In this document: positions 1 through 8,478 of the stretch, piece after piece
Layout of the letters: each line of letters opens with the position of its first letter
Numbering within the stretch: the stretch's first letter is position 1
Source: Terrisporobacter mayombei
GTDB taxonomy: Bacteria > Bacillota > Clostridia > Peptostreptococcales > Peptostreptococcaceae
Assembly: GCF_020748465.1 (NCBI RefSeq)
Contig: NZ_JAHZMP010000005.1
Span: 1-64,000 of the forward strand
Length of the DNA stretch: 64,000 bases
Reading direction: 5' to 3'
Made by a program: the position numbers and the translations under genes
Notes under the pieces: generated by a model
Database searches by the model: none
Told to the model about the DNA's origin: nothing
Seen by the model: the letters and a program-made list of their open reading frames with translations, nothing else

Positions 1-389
1 CTTTCTATAAATAGTTTTAAATCCTCTTCTCTTGTTTGATTTAGCAAGAATTTTTTAATAGGGACTTGTGCCTTTTCTACTGCTTCCTCAAATTTTATTT
101 CTTCATTCATATATGGCTTAATAGCCTCATTATTTATTGAGTTTATTGTAGGAGCCATAATAAAAATTGTTAATGACAATGCTATTCCAATTAATATTTG
201 ATTTGGAATAGATTGCGTAGCACCTAGAGCCGATTTAATAAATGAAAATGTAATAATGATTCTTATAAAACTCGTCATCATAAACACAATTGTCGGTAGA
301 AACATCATAAGCGTTAAAACAATAAATAGTTCTATTAAAGGAGTAAGTTCTTGTTGATTATTTGAAATTATTTGTGTTAGTTCGTTCAT
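1..389 (-). CDS. fliP: Flagellar type III export gate protein FliP, C-terminus cut by the window edge
   Basis: The first 129 codons are visible, starting at an ATG at 387-389, and the frame stays open to base 1. The N-terminal part reads as two hydrophobic segments joined by the family-typical stretch MTSFIRI...FSFIKSALGATQ...PNQIL, which is diagnostic of FliP. FliP forms the core of the membrane export gate of the flagellar secretion system with FliQ and FliR. The start overlaps the end of the preceding fliO-like gene by 32 bases, so the two are probably translationally coupled. It is the last gene visible of the early flagellar operon, which must continue (fliQ, fliR, flhB and others) beyond base 1. 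Confidence 0.95.
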   Translation of the reverse strand, partial: MNELTQIISNNQQELTPLIELFIVLTLMMFLPTIVFMMTSFIRIIITFSFIKSALGATQSIPNQILIGIALSLTIFIMAPTINSINNEAIKPYMNEEIKFEEAVEKAQVPIKKFLLNQTREEDLKLFIE

Positions 390-750
390 TTTTTATCCCC
401 TTTAATCTAAATTTTTTTATGTCTTTTAATTTTAAATCTATATTATTTCTACTATTATTTTTAACCTCTTCTTGTTTTCTTTCTATTTCTTCTATTTGAT
501 GACTTGTAAGTTCTTTTATTGTATCTGTTTTAGTAGGTGATGAGACTATAACACAGCCTTCATCACCTACTTTTAGAACATACACTTCGGTGTCTTTATT
601 TAAGTTTGTTCTTTCTAAAACCTTTACGTATTTGTTTTTTGCTAATCCATTAATGCTTGACTTGCTAAGTCTTATAGTTATTATTATTAAAGCAATGGTA
701 AAAGGTACAAATACTATTAAATTTATAATGTATTTTAGTATATTGTCCAT
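358..750 (-). CDS. fliO: FliO/FliZ-like flagellar assembly membrane protein
   Basis: A 130-residue protein with a single N-terminal membrane segment (about residues 8-26), a short beta-rich cytoplasmic domain containing the FliO-typical pattern V.VLKVG.EG.VI, and a charged Lys/Asn-rich tail. It sits directly between motB and fliP, which is where FliO (called FliZ in some Gram-positives) is encoded. FliO assists assembly of the FliP ring. Similarity of this family is low at sequence level, so the call rests on topology and position. Only one base separates it from motB, and it overlaps fliP. Confidence 0.8.
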   Translation of the reverse strand: MDNILKYIINLIVFVPFTIALIIITIRLSKSSINGLAKNKYVKVLERTNLNKDTEVYVLKVGDEGCVIVSSPTKTDTIKELTSHQIEEIERKQEEVKNNSRNNIDLKLKDIKKFRLKGIKNERTNTNNFK

Positions 751-751
751 T

Positions 752-1456
752 TTATTTCTCCTTTTGCTGTTCCTTAACTATTAATATGTCAACTCTTCTA
801 TTTATCGTTCGATTTTTTGTAGAATTATTCTCTACTAACGGCTTGTACTCACCGTATCCTTTAACTGCAAATCTTGTTGGATCTAATTTTTTCACTGAAA
901 CAAAATACTTTACAACACTAACAGCTCTTGCAGTTGATAATTCCCAGTTCGATTGAAACTCTTTGTTAAACATAGGAATATCATCTGTATTTCCTTCAAT
1001 TAATACATCATTTGGTAGATCCTTAACAATTTTTGTAACCATATTTAATACATTTTGACTTTTCTTCTTCAAATCTGCTTTACCAGGGTCAAATAGTATT
1101 GTTTCATCTAATTGAAGTACAACCCCTCTATCTTCCTCTCTAACTTTAATAACGTCAGTAAAGGAATTTGCTTCAATTGTTTTATTTAACTTTTTCACTA
1201 AATCTTCTTGTGTTTGCTCTATATTTTCTTTATCATTAGTAGCTATTTCATTAATATCTGATAGTTCTTCTACTTTAATATCACCTTTTAAAGATTTTTG
1301 CAGTGCATCTGATAATTCACTTAGTTTCTTAGAATCAATAGATGACATTGAATATAACAGTATAAAAAATGTAAGAAGGAGTGTTATTGTATCAGCATAA
1401 GTATCTAACCACGCATTAGGGTTAATATCATCACCTTTTTTTTTCTTACGCGACAT
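752..1456 (-). CDS. motB: Flagellar stator protein MotB
   Basis: MotB anchors the stator to peptidoglycan and forms the ion channel with MotA. Numbering from the chosen start, one membrane helix lies at about 20-40 and contains the ion-binding aspartate D22 in the context YADTITLLLTFF. A C-terminal OmpA-like peptidoglycan-binding domain carries the typical run EGNTDD...NWELSTARA....Y...RF...GYGE. I chose the ATG at 1456 (MSRKKKKG) because a GAGG box lies nine bases upstream; an in-frame ATG at 1462 is only three bases from that box. The gene overlaps the end of motA. A fliL gene, found next in C. difficile, is absent. Confidence 0.95.
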   Translation of the reverse strand: MSRKKKKGDDINPNAWLDTYADTITLLLTFFILLYSMSSIDSKKLSELSDALQKSLKGDIKVEELSDINEIATNDKENIEQTQEDLVKKLNKTIEANSFTDVIKVREEDRGVVLQLDETILFDPGKADLKKKSQNVLNMVTKIVKDLPNDVLIEGNTDDIPMFNKEFQSNWELSTARAVSVVKYFVSVKKLDPTRFAVKGYGEYKPLVENNSTKNRTINRRVDILIVKEQQKEK

Positions 1457-2264
1457 CTCCATCTACCTCACTATCGTCAACTTCTCTTTTAAAGTAATTT
1501 TTCTTTTCTGAATTACTTAAATATGTTAATAATTTTTCTTCAATAATTCTTGAACTTTCACCATTTTGAATGCTTCCTATTCCACAAATCATCATTTCCA
1601 TAAGCTGAACTTCTTTTTCACACTTAATTTGTATATTATATCCTATTGGATTAAGGACAGTATTTGCAAGTATTGAACCGTAAAAAGTTGTTATTAACGC
1701 TTTCGCCATTCCCGATGATATAGCAGTTGCATCATTAAGTCCTCCTGCAAGCATTTGTATAAGACCAATTAGCGTACCAACCATTCCCATTGCTGGAGCA
1801 AAAGAACCCCATAGTTTAAATATTTTAGAACTATTTTCATATTTACTTTCAAATATATTAATTTGATTTTCTAGTATTTCTTCTATGCTTTCTGTATCTA
1901 AACCATCAATAACAAGCTCTAATCCATTTTTCATAAATTCATTTTCTATCTCTTCAACATCATCTTCAATTGATAGTAGGCCGCCTTTTCTAGCTTTTCT
2001 AGATAATTCTTTAAACTGACTAACTAAATCTACCTTATTAGTTCTATTTATCTGCATCGCTACTTTTATTGATGCTGGAATCTGTTTTAAATCATCAAAT
2101 GAAAATGTAATTAGCACTGCAGCTAATGAGCCTCCTACTGTTATAATAAAGGATGGCATATCTATAAATGCCGCTACTCCTGCTTTATCTTGTCCAATTC
2201 CAAAGATTAGCACAGCTAATACAAATAAAAAACCAATAGGAGTTAATATGTCTGGCTTTTTCAT
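1446..2264 (-). CDS. motA: Flagellar stator protein MotA
   Basis: A 272-residue stator subunit of the ExbB/TolQ/MotA type. Four hydrophobic helices are visible: two near the N-terminus (about 7-24 and 36-55) and two in the second half around WGSFAPAMGMVGTLIGLIQML and ALITTFYGSILANTV. The prolines and glycines in these helices are the ones conserved for torque generation. The cytoplasmic loop between helices 2 and 3 is highly charged, as expected for contact with FliG. A strong GAGGGGGG ribosome site precedes the ATG. It follows flgE with a 20-base gap, leaving no room for the flbD gene found here in C. difficile. Confidence 0.95.
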   Translation of the reverse strand: MKKPDILTPIGFLFVLAVLIFGIGQDKAGVAAFIDMPSFIITVGGSLAAVLITFSFDDLKQIPASIKVAMQINRTNKVDLVSQFKELSRKARKGGLLSIEDDVEEIENEFMKNGLELVIDGLDTESIEEILENQINIFESKYENSSKIFKLWGSFAPAMGMVGTLIGLIQMLAGGLNDATAISSGMAKALITTFYGSILANTVLNPIGYNIQIKCEKEVQLMEMMICGIGSIQNGESSRIIEEKLLTYLSNSEKKNYFKREVDDSEVDGDVA

Positions 2265-2284
2265 GTCTTACCCCCCTCTGTTTT

Positions 2285-3097
2285 CTATCTTTTTAGATTA
2301 ATAATTTCTTGTAATAACTCATCACTAGTAGTTATAACCTTACTTGCTGCCTGAAAGGCTCTTGTTGTCACTATCATCTCTGTAAATTCTTCTGATAAAT
2401 CAACATTTGACATTTCTATGGCACCTTGTTTTACATTCCCGTAAGCTGCATTTACAATAGGATCTCCAGAGTTAGCTGATACTCCATAAAGGTTACTACT
2501 TAATGCTTCAAGACCTTCTGGATTTTGAAATATTGCTATACCTAGTTTTTGAGCTGCATTTCCTGCTTCTGGATATTTACTCCCGTCTGCCAAAAGATAT
2601 GATACTTCTCCCTCACTTGATATGTTATAAGACAATACTTTTTGACCATTTTGTTCTTTAGGTATTTGAATAGGTTTTTTATCAGTTCCAACTACTTTAT
2701 ATCCATCAGCTGTAACTAAATTACCATCTTTGTCAATGTTAAAAGATCCATCTCTAGTGTATGCATATTGATTTTGACCAATTTGAATAGTAAAATATCC
2801 ATCTCCATCAATAGCTAAATCAGCACTTCTACCAGTTGGTTGTATATTTCCTTGTATTGTATTTTTAAACATACCACTTACTTTAGTTCCTATACCTACT
2901 TGTCCTGGACTTACTCCACCAACTATAGTTCCTGGTGAACTACCAAATATTAAAGTTTGATATAATGCATCACTAAATCTAACATTACTTTTCTTAAATG
3001 CTGTAGTTCCTACGTTTGCAACATTGTTACCAACTACGTCCATCTTAGTTTGATTTGCCTTCATACCACTTATTCCTGAATACATCGATCTTAGCAT
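2285..3097 (-). CDS. flgE: Flagellar hook protein FlgE (short FlgE/FlgG type)
   Basis: A 270-residue rod/hook protein. The N-terminus has the rod-hook motif (LRSMYSGISGMKANQTKMDVVGNNVANV), the middle carries the DLAIDGDGYF block followed by YTRDGSF, and the C-terminus ends with the coiled NVDLSEEFTEMIVTTRAFQAASKV segment. The position after flgD and before motA makes it the hook subunit, although hook and distal-rod proteins are hard to separate at this length. It is at the short end for hook proteins, lacking an inserted outer domain. Six bases separate it from flgD. Confidence 0.88.
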   Translation of the reverse strand: MLRSMYSGISGMKANQTKMDVVGNNVANVGTTAFKKSNVRFSDALYQTLIFGSSPGTIVGGVSPGQVGIGTKVSGMFKNTIQGNIQPTGRSADLAIDGDGYFTIQIGQNQYAYTRDGSFNIDKDGNLVTADGYKVVGTDKKPIQIPKEQNGQKVLSYNISSEGEVSYLLADGSKYPEAGNAAQKLGIAIFQNPEGLEALSSNLYGVSANSGDPIVNAAYGNVKQGAIEMSNVDLSEEFTEMIVTTRAFQAASKVITTSDELLQEIINLKR

Positions 3098-3102
3098 TTA
3101 AA

Positions 3103-3609
3103 TTATTCCCCCTTATTATCTTCTTCTACATTTGTATTAGTGCCCTTTACTTTAGTAAGTGCTCCATATTCAACTTCTACCAATTCTCCACTCTCGAAAT
3201 CTCTTACATTCATATATACAACTCCATCTTTTATATGAACACTTTCAACTTTTCCTGACATTGTCTTTGTAGTATCATATCCTTCTTCTGTAGGAGGATA
3301 TACTTCAACATCTTTTCCTATTAATGCTGATGCCGAACCCATTGCTGAATTTACCAAAAGCCCATTTGTCATTCCTATTAAGTACTCCATACTATCATTA
3401 AGAGCCATAGTTTGTTCTAACATATTAAATTGTGCTAACTGAGTTACATACTGAGTTGGATCTTGAGTGTTAAATGGATCTTGGTTTGTCATCTGAGCTA
3501 CTAGTAATTTTAGAAATAAATCTTTATCTGTCTTATCACCTGAGTCAACAACCTTTGTCCCCTTTTCAGTTACTGTACTATTTCTACTTACACCTGTTAT
3601 ATCACTCAT
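3103..3609 (-). CDS. flgD: Hook-capping protein FlgD
   Basis: A 168-residue hook scaffolding protein. The conserved N-terminal block DKDLFLKLLVAQMTNQDPFN..DPTQYVTQLAQF is diagnostic for FlgD and is followed by a helical linker and a short beta domain. FlgD caps the growing hook and is required for FlgE polymerization. It lacks a large C-terminal tudor/Fn3 extension, as is usual in clostridia. It lies between fliK and flgE in the conserved order. Confidence 0.94.
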   Translation of the reverse strand: MSDITGVSRNSTVTEKGTKVVDSGDKTDKDLFLKLLVAQMTNQDPFNTQDPTQYVTQLAQFNMLEQTMALNDSMEYLIGMTNGLLVNSAMGSASALIGKDVEVYPPTEEGYDTTKTMSGKVESVHIKDGVVYMNVRDFESGELVEVEYGALTKVKGTNTNVEEDNKGE

Positions 3610-3620
3610 TTACTACTCCC

Positions 3621-4868
3621 TTAAATTAAAATATTTATATTATCTTCCATTTCAACTTCTTCAATGTCCTCTAACGATTCATCTACTGATCTGATATTTT
3701 TTTTGCTACCATGTTGACTTCTCTTATTATTTCTTTCAAATTCTTGATTCAAATTTGATGAGAAGCTATTTTGAGTATTTCCTTTCATTTCAACTGATAT
3801 CTCTTTTACATTAATATTTAAATCTTTTAGATGTTTTGCAATCTCACTTTGATTTTCATTAACTAAATTGAAGACGTCACTTTTACTTATTACAATTGCA
3901 ACACTAGCTTCCTCATGATTATTAATAAGTTTAATAGTCATATCACCTAATTCTCTTGGACTTATCTTAATTGTTATTTCTTCTTGCCCACTAGATTTTA
4001 AATATTTAACAGTTTTAATTATGTCTTCTCCAATATATTCTTGTCTAATTGTTGGAATTTCTTGTCGTGAAGTAACATTTGTCGAATTTATATCTTTATT
4101 AGTTAGTTGATTATTATTTAAAATAAAATTGTTATCATTATCTCCATTTAAAATGTTCTCTAAGGTATTTAGTTCTTTATCAATTTCTTCATTAAATTCA
4201 TTATTTCTAATCAAGTTAAGTTTATCTGTTGTATTGCTAGTTTCCAGTTGACTAAATTCTTCATTATTAACTATTTCTTCATTATTAACTATTTTTTCAT
4301 TAATTCTATTTTCACTGTTCTCTAATTCACCATCATCTAATTTATTTATTTGAGGTAATTCATTATTATTTTCTATTTTGTTATCTGAGATAATATTATC
4401 TAATTTTTTTAATAATTCAATTTCTTTATCACTTAGCTCAATTCCAATATTTTCATTATTTATTATTTCAAACTCATTTTCAAAGTTTTTTTTCAAGTTA
4501 CTTAATATTTCAAGCTCTTCACTACTTAGTAGGTTCGTGTTAATCTCATGACCATTTGATATTATATTAAGTTCTGTTTCATTGATGTTGTTGAAAATAC
4601 TATTTGAACTTTCCACATTATCTGAGCCAGTATGAACTTTCTCCATATGCTGTGAATTTTCTTGATTATTAAATAATTTTAGATTATTTAGTAAGTTCAA
4701 AATCAAGTTATAATCTATATCCTCCGATTTATCACTATCTTCAAATATTCCTTCTAATACGTTATCAAATATTCCTTGTTCTGTTTCCCCTGAGATATTT
4801 TCACTATTTCCTTGGAAATAATTAATAATATCTGCTACACTTGTTGATAAACTTAAATTAAATTCCAT
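3621..4868 (-). CDS. fliK: Flagellar hook-length control protein FliK
   Basis: The C-terminal third holds the FliK domain with the typical sequence EITIKISPRELGDMTIKL and a following helix that ends ...LKDLNINVKEISVEM. The first two thirds are very rich in Asn, Glu and Ile with low complexity, including a short tandem IVNNEE repeat near the middle, as expected for the unstructured ruler region. I chose the ATG at 4868 (MEFNLSLS), which has an AAGGTGG ribosome site; the upstream in-frame ATG at 4892 lies inside fliJ with no such site. It overlaps fliJ by 11 bases. Confidence 0.88.
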   Translation of the reverse strand: MEFNLSLSTSVADIINYFQGNSENISGETEQGIFDNVLEGIFEDSDKSEDIDYNLILNLLNNLKLFNNQENSQHMEKVHTGSDNVESSNSIFNNINETELNIISNGHEINTNLLSSEELEILSNLKKNFENEFEIINNENIGIELSDKEIELLKKLDNIISDNKIENNNELPQINKLDDGELENSENRINEKIVNNEEIVNNEEFSQLETSNTTDKLNLIRNNEFNEEIDKELNTLENILNGDNDNNFILNNNQLTNKDINSTNVTSRQEIPTIRQEYIGEDIIKTVKYLKSSGQEEITIKISPRELGDMTIKLINNHEEASVAIVISKSDVFNLVNENQSEIAKHLKDLNINVKEISVEMKGNTQNSFSSNLNQEFERNNKRSQHGSKKNIRSVDESLEDIEEVEMEDNINILI

Positions 4869-5322
4869 ATTTACCACCTTTTTGTGAAACATTTACATTA
4901 TTTCGTATATATGCATAGAGAGCAAACTCATCATTTCTAATTTGTTCTATTCTTGCTTCTTCTTTTCTTACTCTCTCTATTTCTTTTTCTTTAAGAATTT
5001 CTAATGATTTTCTTTTTATCTGCTTTTTTATTAGGTCATTTTGAGCTTCAATGACTTTTTTTTCTTCCTCTTTAAGTTTCTCATCTGTAAACTTTATAGA
5101 CTGTGTAAGAGTAGCTAAATAGTTTATTGTAACCTTTTGTGAGATTACATCATCAGCTCTAGTAATATCCGAATATTTTTTATAATTTTCTTCAAGTCTT
5201 TCCAAATTTTTTTCTACTATTATTTTTTCATTTTGAGCCTGAGTGTATTTTAACTTGCTTTCATCTTCCTCTTTTATATTTATGTCTAATAGCTTTTCTA
5301 GTTTGAACTTAAATTTTTTCAA
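4858..5322 (-). CDS. fliJ: Flagellar export chaperone FliJ
   Basis: A 154-residue, almost wholly helical and highly charged protein that begins KKFKFKLEKLLDIN, the usual FliJ opening. It is predicted to form the two-helix coiled coil that inserts like a gamma subunit into the FliI ATPase ring. Identification rests on the N-terminal motif, coiled-coil character and the position immediately after fliI. It shares no obvious enzymatic motif. Confidence 0.9.
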   Translation of the reverse strand: MKKFKFKLEKLLDINIKEEDESKLKYTQAQNEKIIVEKNLERLEENYKKYSDITRADDVISQKVTINYLATLTQSIKFTDEKLKEEEKKVIEAQNDLIKKQIKRKSLEILKEKEIERVRKEEARIEQIRNDEFALYAYIRNNVNVSQKGGKYGI

Positions 5323-5337
5323 CTAAACTACTCTCCT

Positions 5338-6645
5338 TTAGGAAAACATATTTATCAATGAATTTTTACTGTCTTCAAATAATGTGTTCTCATTTACATT
5401 TTGTTTTAAAAAATTATTAACAGAATCAATATATTCAATTGACATATCAATATTTTTATTAGACCCTTCTTTATAGGCTCCAATATTTATTAAATCTTCT
5501 GCATCTTTATAAGTTGCAAGTATATCTCTCGCATAAGATGCAGCTTGATTATGCTTGTCATCCGAAATCTCTTTCATAAGTCTACTTACACTATTTAATA
5601 TATCTATTGCTGGATAATGATTCTTGTGGGCCAATGTTCTTGATAAAACTATATGTCCATCCAGTATACCTCTTACAGTATCTGCAATAGGTTCATTTAA
5701 ATCGTCACCATCTACTAAAACTGTATAAAACGCTGTTATGGATCCCTTGTCTGAAGTTCCTGTTCTCTCCATCAATTTTGGTAACATAGCAAACACAGAA
5801 GGGGTATATCCCTTTTGTGCTGGTGGTTCTCCTATAGCTAGTCCCACTTCTCTTTGTGCCATTGCAAATCTAGTAACAGAATCCATCATAAGTATTACTT
5901 TTTTCCCTTGATCTCTGAAATACTCAGCAATAGCCGTTGCAGTTAAAGCTCCTTTTAGTCGTACTAAAGGTGATTTATCAGAAGTAGCACACACTACTAC
6001 TGATTTTTTCATTCCTTCTTCGCCTAAATCTCTTTCTATGAAGTCGAGAACTTCTCTTCCTCTTTCTCCAACTAGAGCAATTACATTTACATCAGCTTCT
6101 GCTGTTCTTGCTATCATTCCTAAAGTTGTACTTTTACCTACTCCACTTCCAGCAAATATTCCTATACGTTGTCCCTCACCACAAGTTAAAAAACCATCAA
6201 TAGCTCTTATTCCTGTTGGCATTATATTTGTGATTCTCGGTCTTTTCATAGGATCTGGTGGCTCATTGAGCAAACTGTATCTTTCTCCTGATATGATTGT
6301 TTCTTCATCAATGGGGTTTCCTAATCCATCTAAAACTTTCCCTAAAAGATCGTCACTACATCTTACACTTAATGGTATTCCTTGAGCTACAACTCTACAT
6401 CCTGGACCTATTCCTGCTAACTCTCCAAGTGGCATCAGTATAACATCTCCATCCTTAAATCCAACAACTTCACAGTTAATTGTGTCATTTCTATTATTAT
6501 AAACATGACACAATTCACCTACAAAGCATTTAACCCCTTCAACCTCTAGTGTAAGCCCTATGATTTTTTTTACTTTTCCCTCACATATTACTGAAGGAAT
6601 ATCTTTAATTTTTTTTACAAGTTTTTCAAACTCTATATCAATCAT
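5338..6645 (-). CDS. fliI: Flagellum-specific ATP synthase FliI
   Basis: A 435-residue F1-beta-like ATPase of the flagellar type III secretion system. The P-loop is AGSGVGKST with catalytic lysine K171, followed by ALVGERGREV and the Walker B region VILMMDSVTRFA.A. The segment EPPAQKGYTPSVFAMLPKLMERTG is typical of FliI rather than of the F1 subunits. It powers substrate unfolding and export together with FliH and FliJ, the genes on either side. The start overlaps fliH by four bases. Confidence 0.97.
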   Translation of the reverse strand: MIDIEFEKLVKKIKDIPSVICEGKVKKIIGLTLEVEGVKCFVGELCHVYNNRNDTINCEVVGFKDGDVILMPLGELAGIGPGCRVVAQGIPLSVRCSDDLLGKVLDGLGNPIDEETIISGERYSLLNEPPDPMKRPRITNIMPTGIRAIDGFLTCGEGQRIGIFAGSGVGKSTTLGMIARTAEADVNVIALVGERGREVLDFIERDLGEEGMKKSVVVCATSDKSPLVRLKGALTATAIAEYFRDQGKKVILMMDSVTRFAMAQREVGLAIGEPPAQKGYTPSVFAMLPKLMERTGTSDKGSITAFYTVLVDGDDLNEPIADTVRGILDGHIVLSRTLAHKNHYPAIDILNSVSRLMKEISDDKHNQAASYARDILATYKDAEDLINIGAYKEGSNKNIDMSIEYIDSVNNFLKQNVNENTLFEDSKNSLINMFS

Positions 6646-7424
6646 AGTAACTCCTCTTTTATCTTTCCTACTACTCCGTCAATTCCTACTATTAAGCTTC
6701 CGTTGACATTATCTATAATTGCATTACCAGCTTCAATAGACTCATCTCCTAGAACAAAAACATCTCCACTAATCTTATAAGATTCTTTTAGCGCTAATAC
6801 TTGTTTATCTAAACTTTCTTTATATGTAGGATTGACTTTTATAACAAAGTTTTCTTTAAGTTCATATTCTTCAATTACATTTCCTATTAAATTATCCATT
6901 GCTGAAATATCTTCAAATTTTTCTTTTAATACTTGCTCTGCTATGCTAATACTTATGTTTAAGATATTATTTCTATTTTCTTTCATATAGTTTGATATTT
7001 CATTATTTGCTTGGATTAAAATGTTGTTAGCGTTTTCAATTATTTTATTTGCTTGTTCTTTGGCTTTCTCAACGTACTCTTCATAAACTTCTTTGTATCC
7101 ATCTTCATATCCATTTTTTAGCCCTTGTTTATGTCCTTCTTCGTATGCTCTTTTTTCTATATTGCAAACTTCTTCTTTGCTTTGTTCTATAATTTTTTGT
7201 CCCTCTGTTTGCGCATCTTGGATAATTTGATCACCCTGCTCTTTTGCTTCATTCAATTTCAACTCTATCTCTTCTTTGATTTGTGACATTTCATTTTCTC
7301 TTTTCATATCAAATTCATCACTTTCAATTCCAAAGTTAGACTTATTTGAGTTGACTTTTATTTTTCTTTTGCCAAGTATCTCTACTTCTTCTGATTTAAT
7401 AATATTACACAATAAATTCATCAT
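6642..7424 (-). CDS. fliH: Flagellar assembly protein FliH
   Basis: A 260-residue protein with a long, charged coiled-coil N-terminal half containing a GxxxG-like stretch (EEGHKQGLKNGYEDGYKEVYEEY) and a C-terminal domain resembling the V-ATPase E/FliH family. FliH regulates and localises FliI. Two adjacent ATGs at 7424 and 7421 are both served by a GAGG box, so the start is uncertain by one codon. It overlaps the end of fliG by 20 bases. Confidence 0.92.
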   Translation of the reverse strand: MMNLLCNIIKSEEVEILGKRKIKVNSNKSNFGIESDEFDMKRENEMSQIKEEIELKLNEAKEQGDQIIQDAQTEGQKIIEQSKEEVCNIEKRAYEEGHKQGLKNGYEDGYKEVYEEYVEKAKEQANKIIENANNILIQANNEISNYMKENRNNILNISISIAEQVLKEKFEDISAMDNLIGNVIEEYELKENFVIKVNPTYKESLDKQVLALKESYKISGDVFVLGDESIEAGNAIIDNVNGSLIVGIDGVVGKIKEELL

Positions 7425-8463
7425 CTGAGCCTCTAGTTAAATTTATTTCTCCCATATCTTCAAGACGTCTAATAGTATTCACTATATTTTGCTGAGCTTC
7501 TTCCACTTGAGATATTTTTACCTTTCCTAATAAATCAATTTCTTCCCTAAGAGCTTGAGATGCTCTATGAGATTGATTTTTAAATATAGTTTCTGAAACA
7601 TCTTTAGAAGCACCTTTAAGAGCAAAGGCAATATCCTTAACATTAATTTCTTTAAGTATTCTTTGAATTGCAATATTTTCAAGTCTAACAATATCTTCGA
7701 ATATGAACATATTAGATTTAATTTCTTCTGCCAATTCATCATTTCTATCTTCTATATACTTAATAATACTTTTTTCTGTTTTTCTATCAACATTCCCAAG
7801 TATATTTACAAGGCTATCTACTCCACCACTGCTTTCTATTTCTCTTTGGCCTAGATTAGCTAGTTTCTTTTCAACAGCTTTATCTATTGCTTTTATAACA
7901 TTTGGTGAAATAGAAGATGCTGAACCTATCTTTAAAGATACTTCATTCTTAACCTTTTCGGGAAGTTCGGCTAAGATTACAGCTGCTTTATCAGGTTGAA
8001 TATGTGTTAAAATCACAGCTATAGTTTGAGTACTTTCTCCTTGTATACAAGCTAATATTTGTTCTGGTTCAGCTTTTCTTGCTCCCATAAACAATTTTGT
8101 ATATGCATCATATTTGATTCCTTCAAGCAGCTTTCCAGCTCTCTGACTGCCTAATGCTCCATGAAGTAATGATGTAGCACTTTCTATACCACCTTCCATT
8201 ACATATTCTTTACCTTTGTTTAGCTCAATAAATTCTTGTAATATTTCTCTTCTTTCTCTTGCGTTGATGGTATTTATATTTGCTATTTCTACTCCTATTT
8301 TTTGTATCTTCTTATCTGATAAATTTTTCAATACTTCAGTTGAAGCTTCTGGGCCTAAAGTCATCAATAATATTGCTGCTTTTCTTGCCCCTGTTACACG
8401 CCTTACCTTTGGTATATTACCTAAGTCAAAGGCATTTTCTGATTTATTAATTTCTGTATTCAA
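7405..8463 (-). CDS. fliG: Flagellar motor switch protein FliG
   Basis: A 352-residue rotor protein. The N-terminal domain reads TGARKAAILLMTLGPEASTEVLKNL, typical of the FliF-binding part. The middle contains the EHPQ-like region (HIQPDKAAVILAELPE), and the C-terminal torque-generating domain has the charged helix IFKNQSHRASQALREEIDLLG. It contacts MotA of the stator, encoded in the same operon. Confidence 0.97.
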   Translation of the reverse strand: MNTEINKSENAFDLGNIPKVRRVTGARKAAILLMTLGPEASTEVLKNLSDKKIQKIGVEIANINTINARERREILQEFIELNKGKEYVMEGGIESATSLLHGALGSQRAGKLLEGIKYDAYTKLFMGARKAEPEQILACIQGESTQTIAVILTHIQPDKAAVILAELPEKVKNEVSLKIGSASSISPNVIKAIDKAVEKKLANLGQREIESSGGVDSLVNILGNVDRKTEKSIIKYIEDRNDELAEEIKSNMFIFEDIVRLENIAIQRILKEINVKDIAFALKGASKDVSETIFKNQSHRASQALREEIDLLGKVKISQVEEAQQNIVNTIRRLEDMGEINLTRGSDDEFIV

Positions 8464-8478
8464 AATAAACTCACCCTT

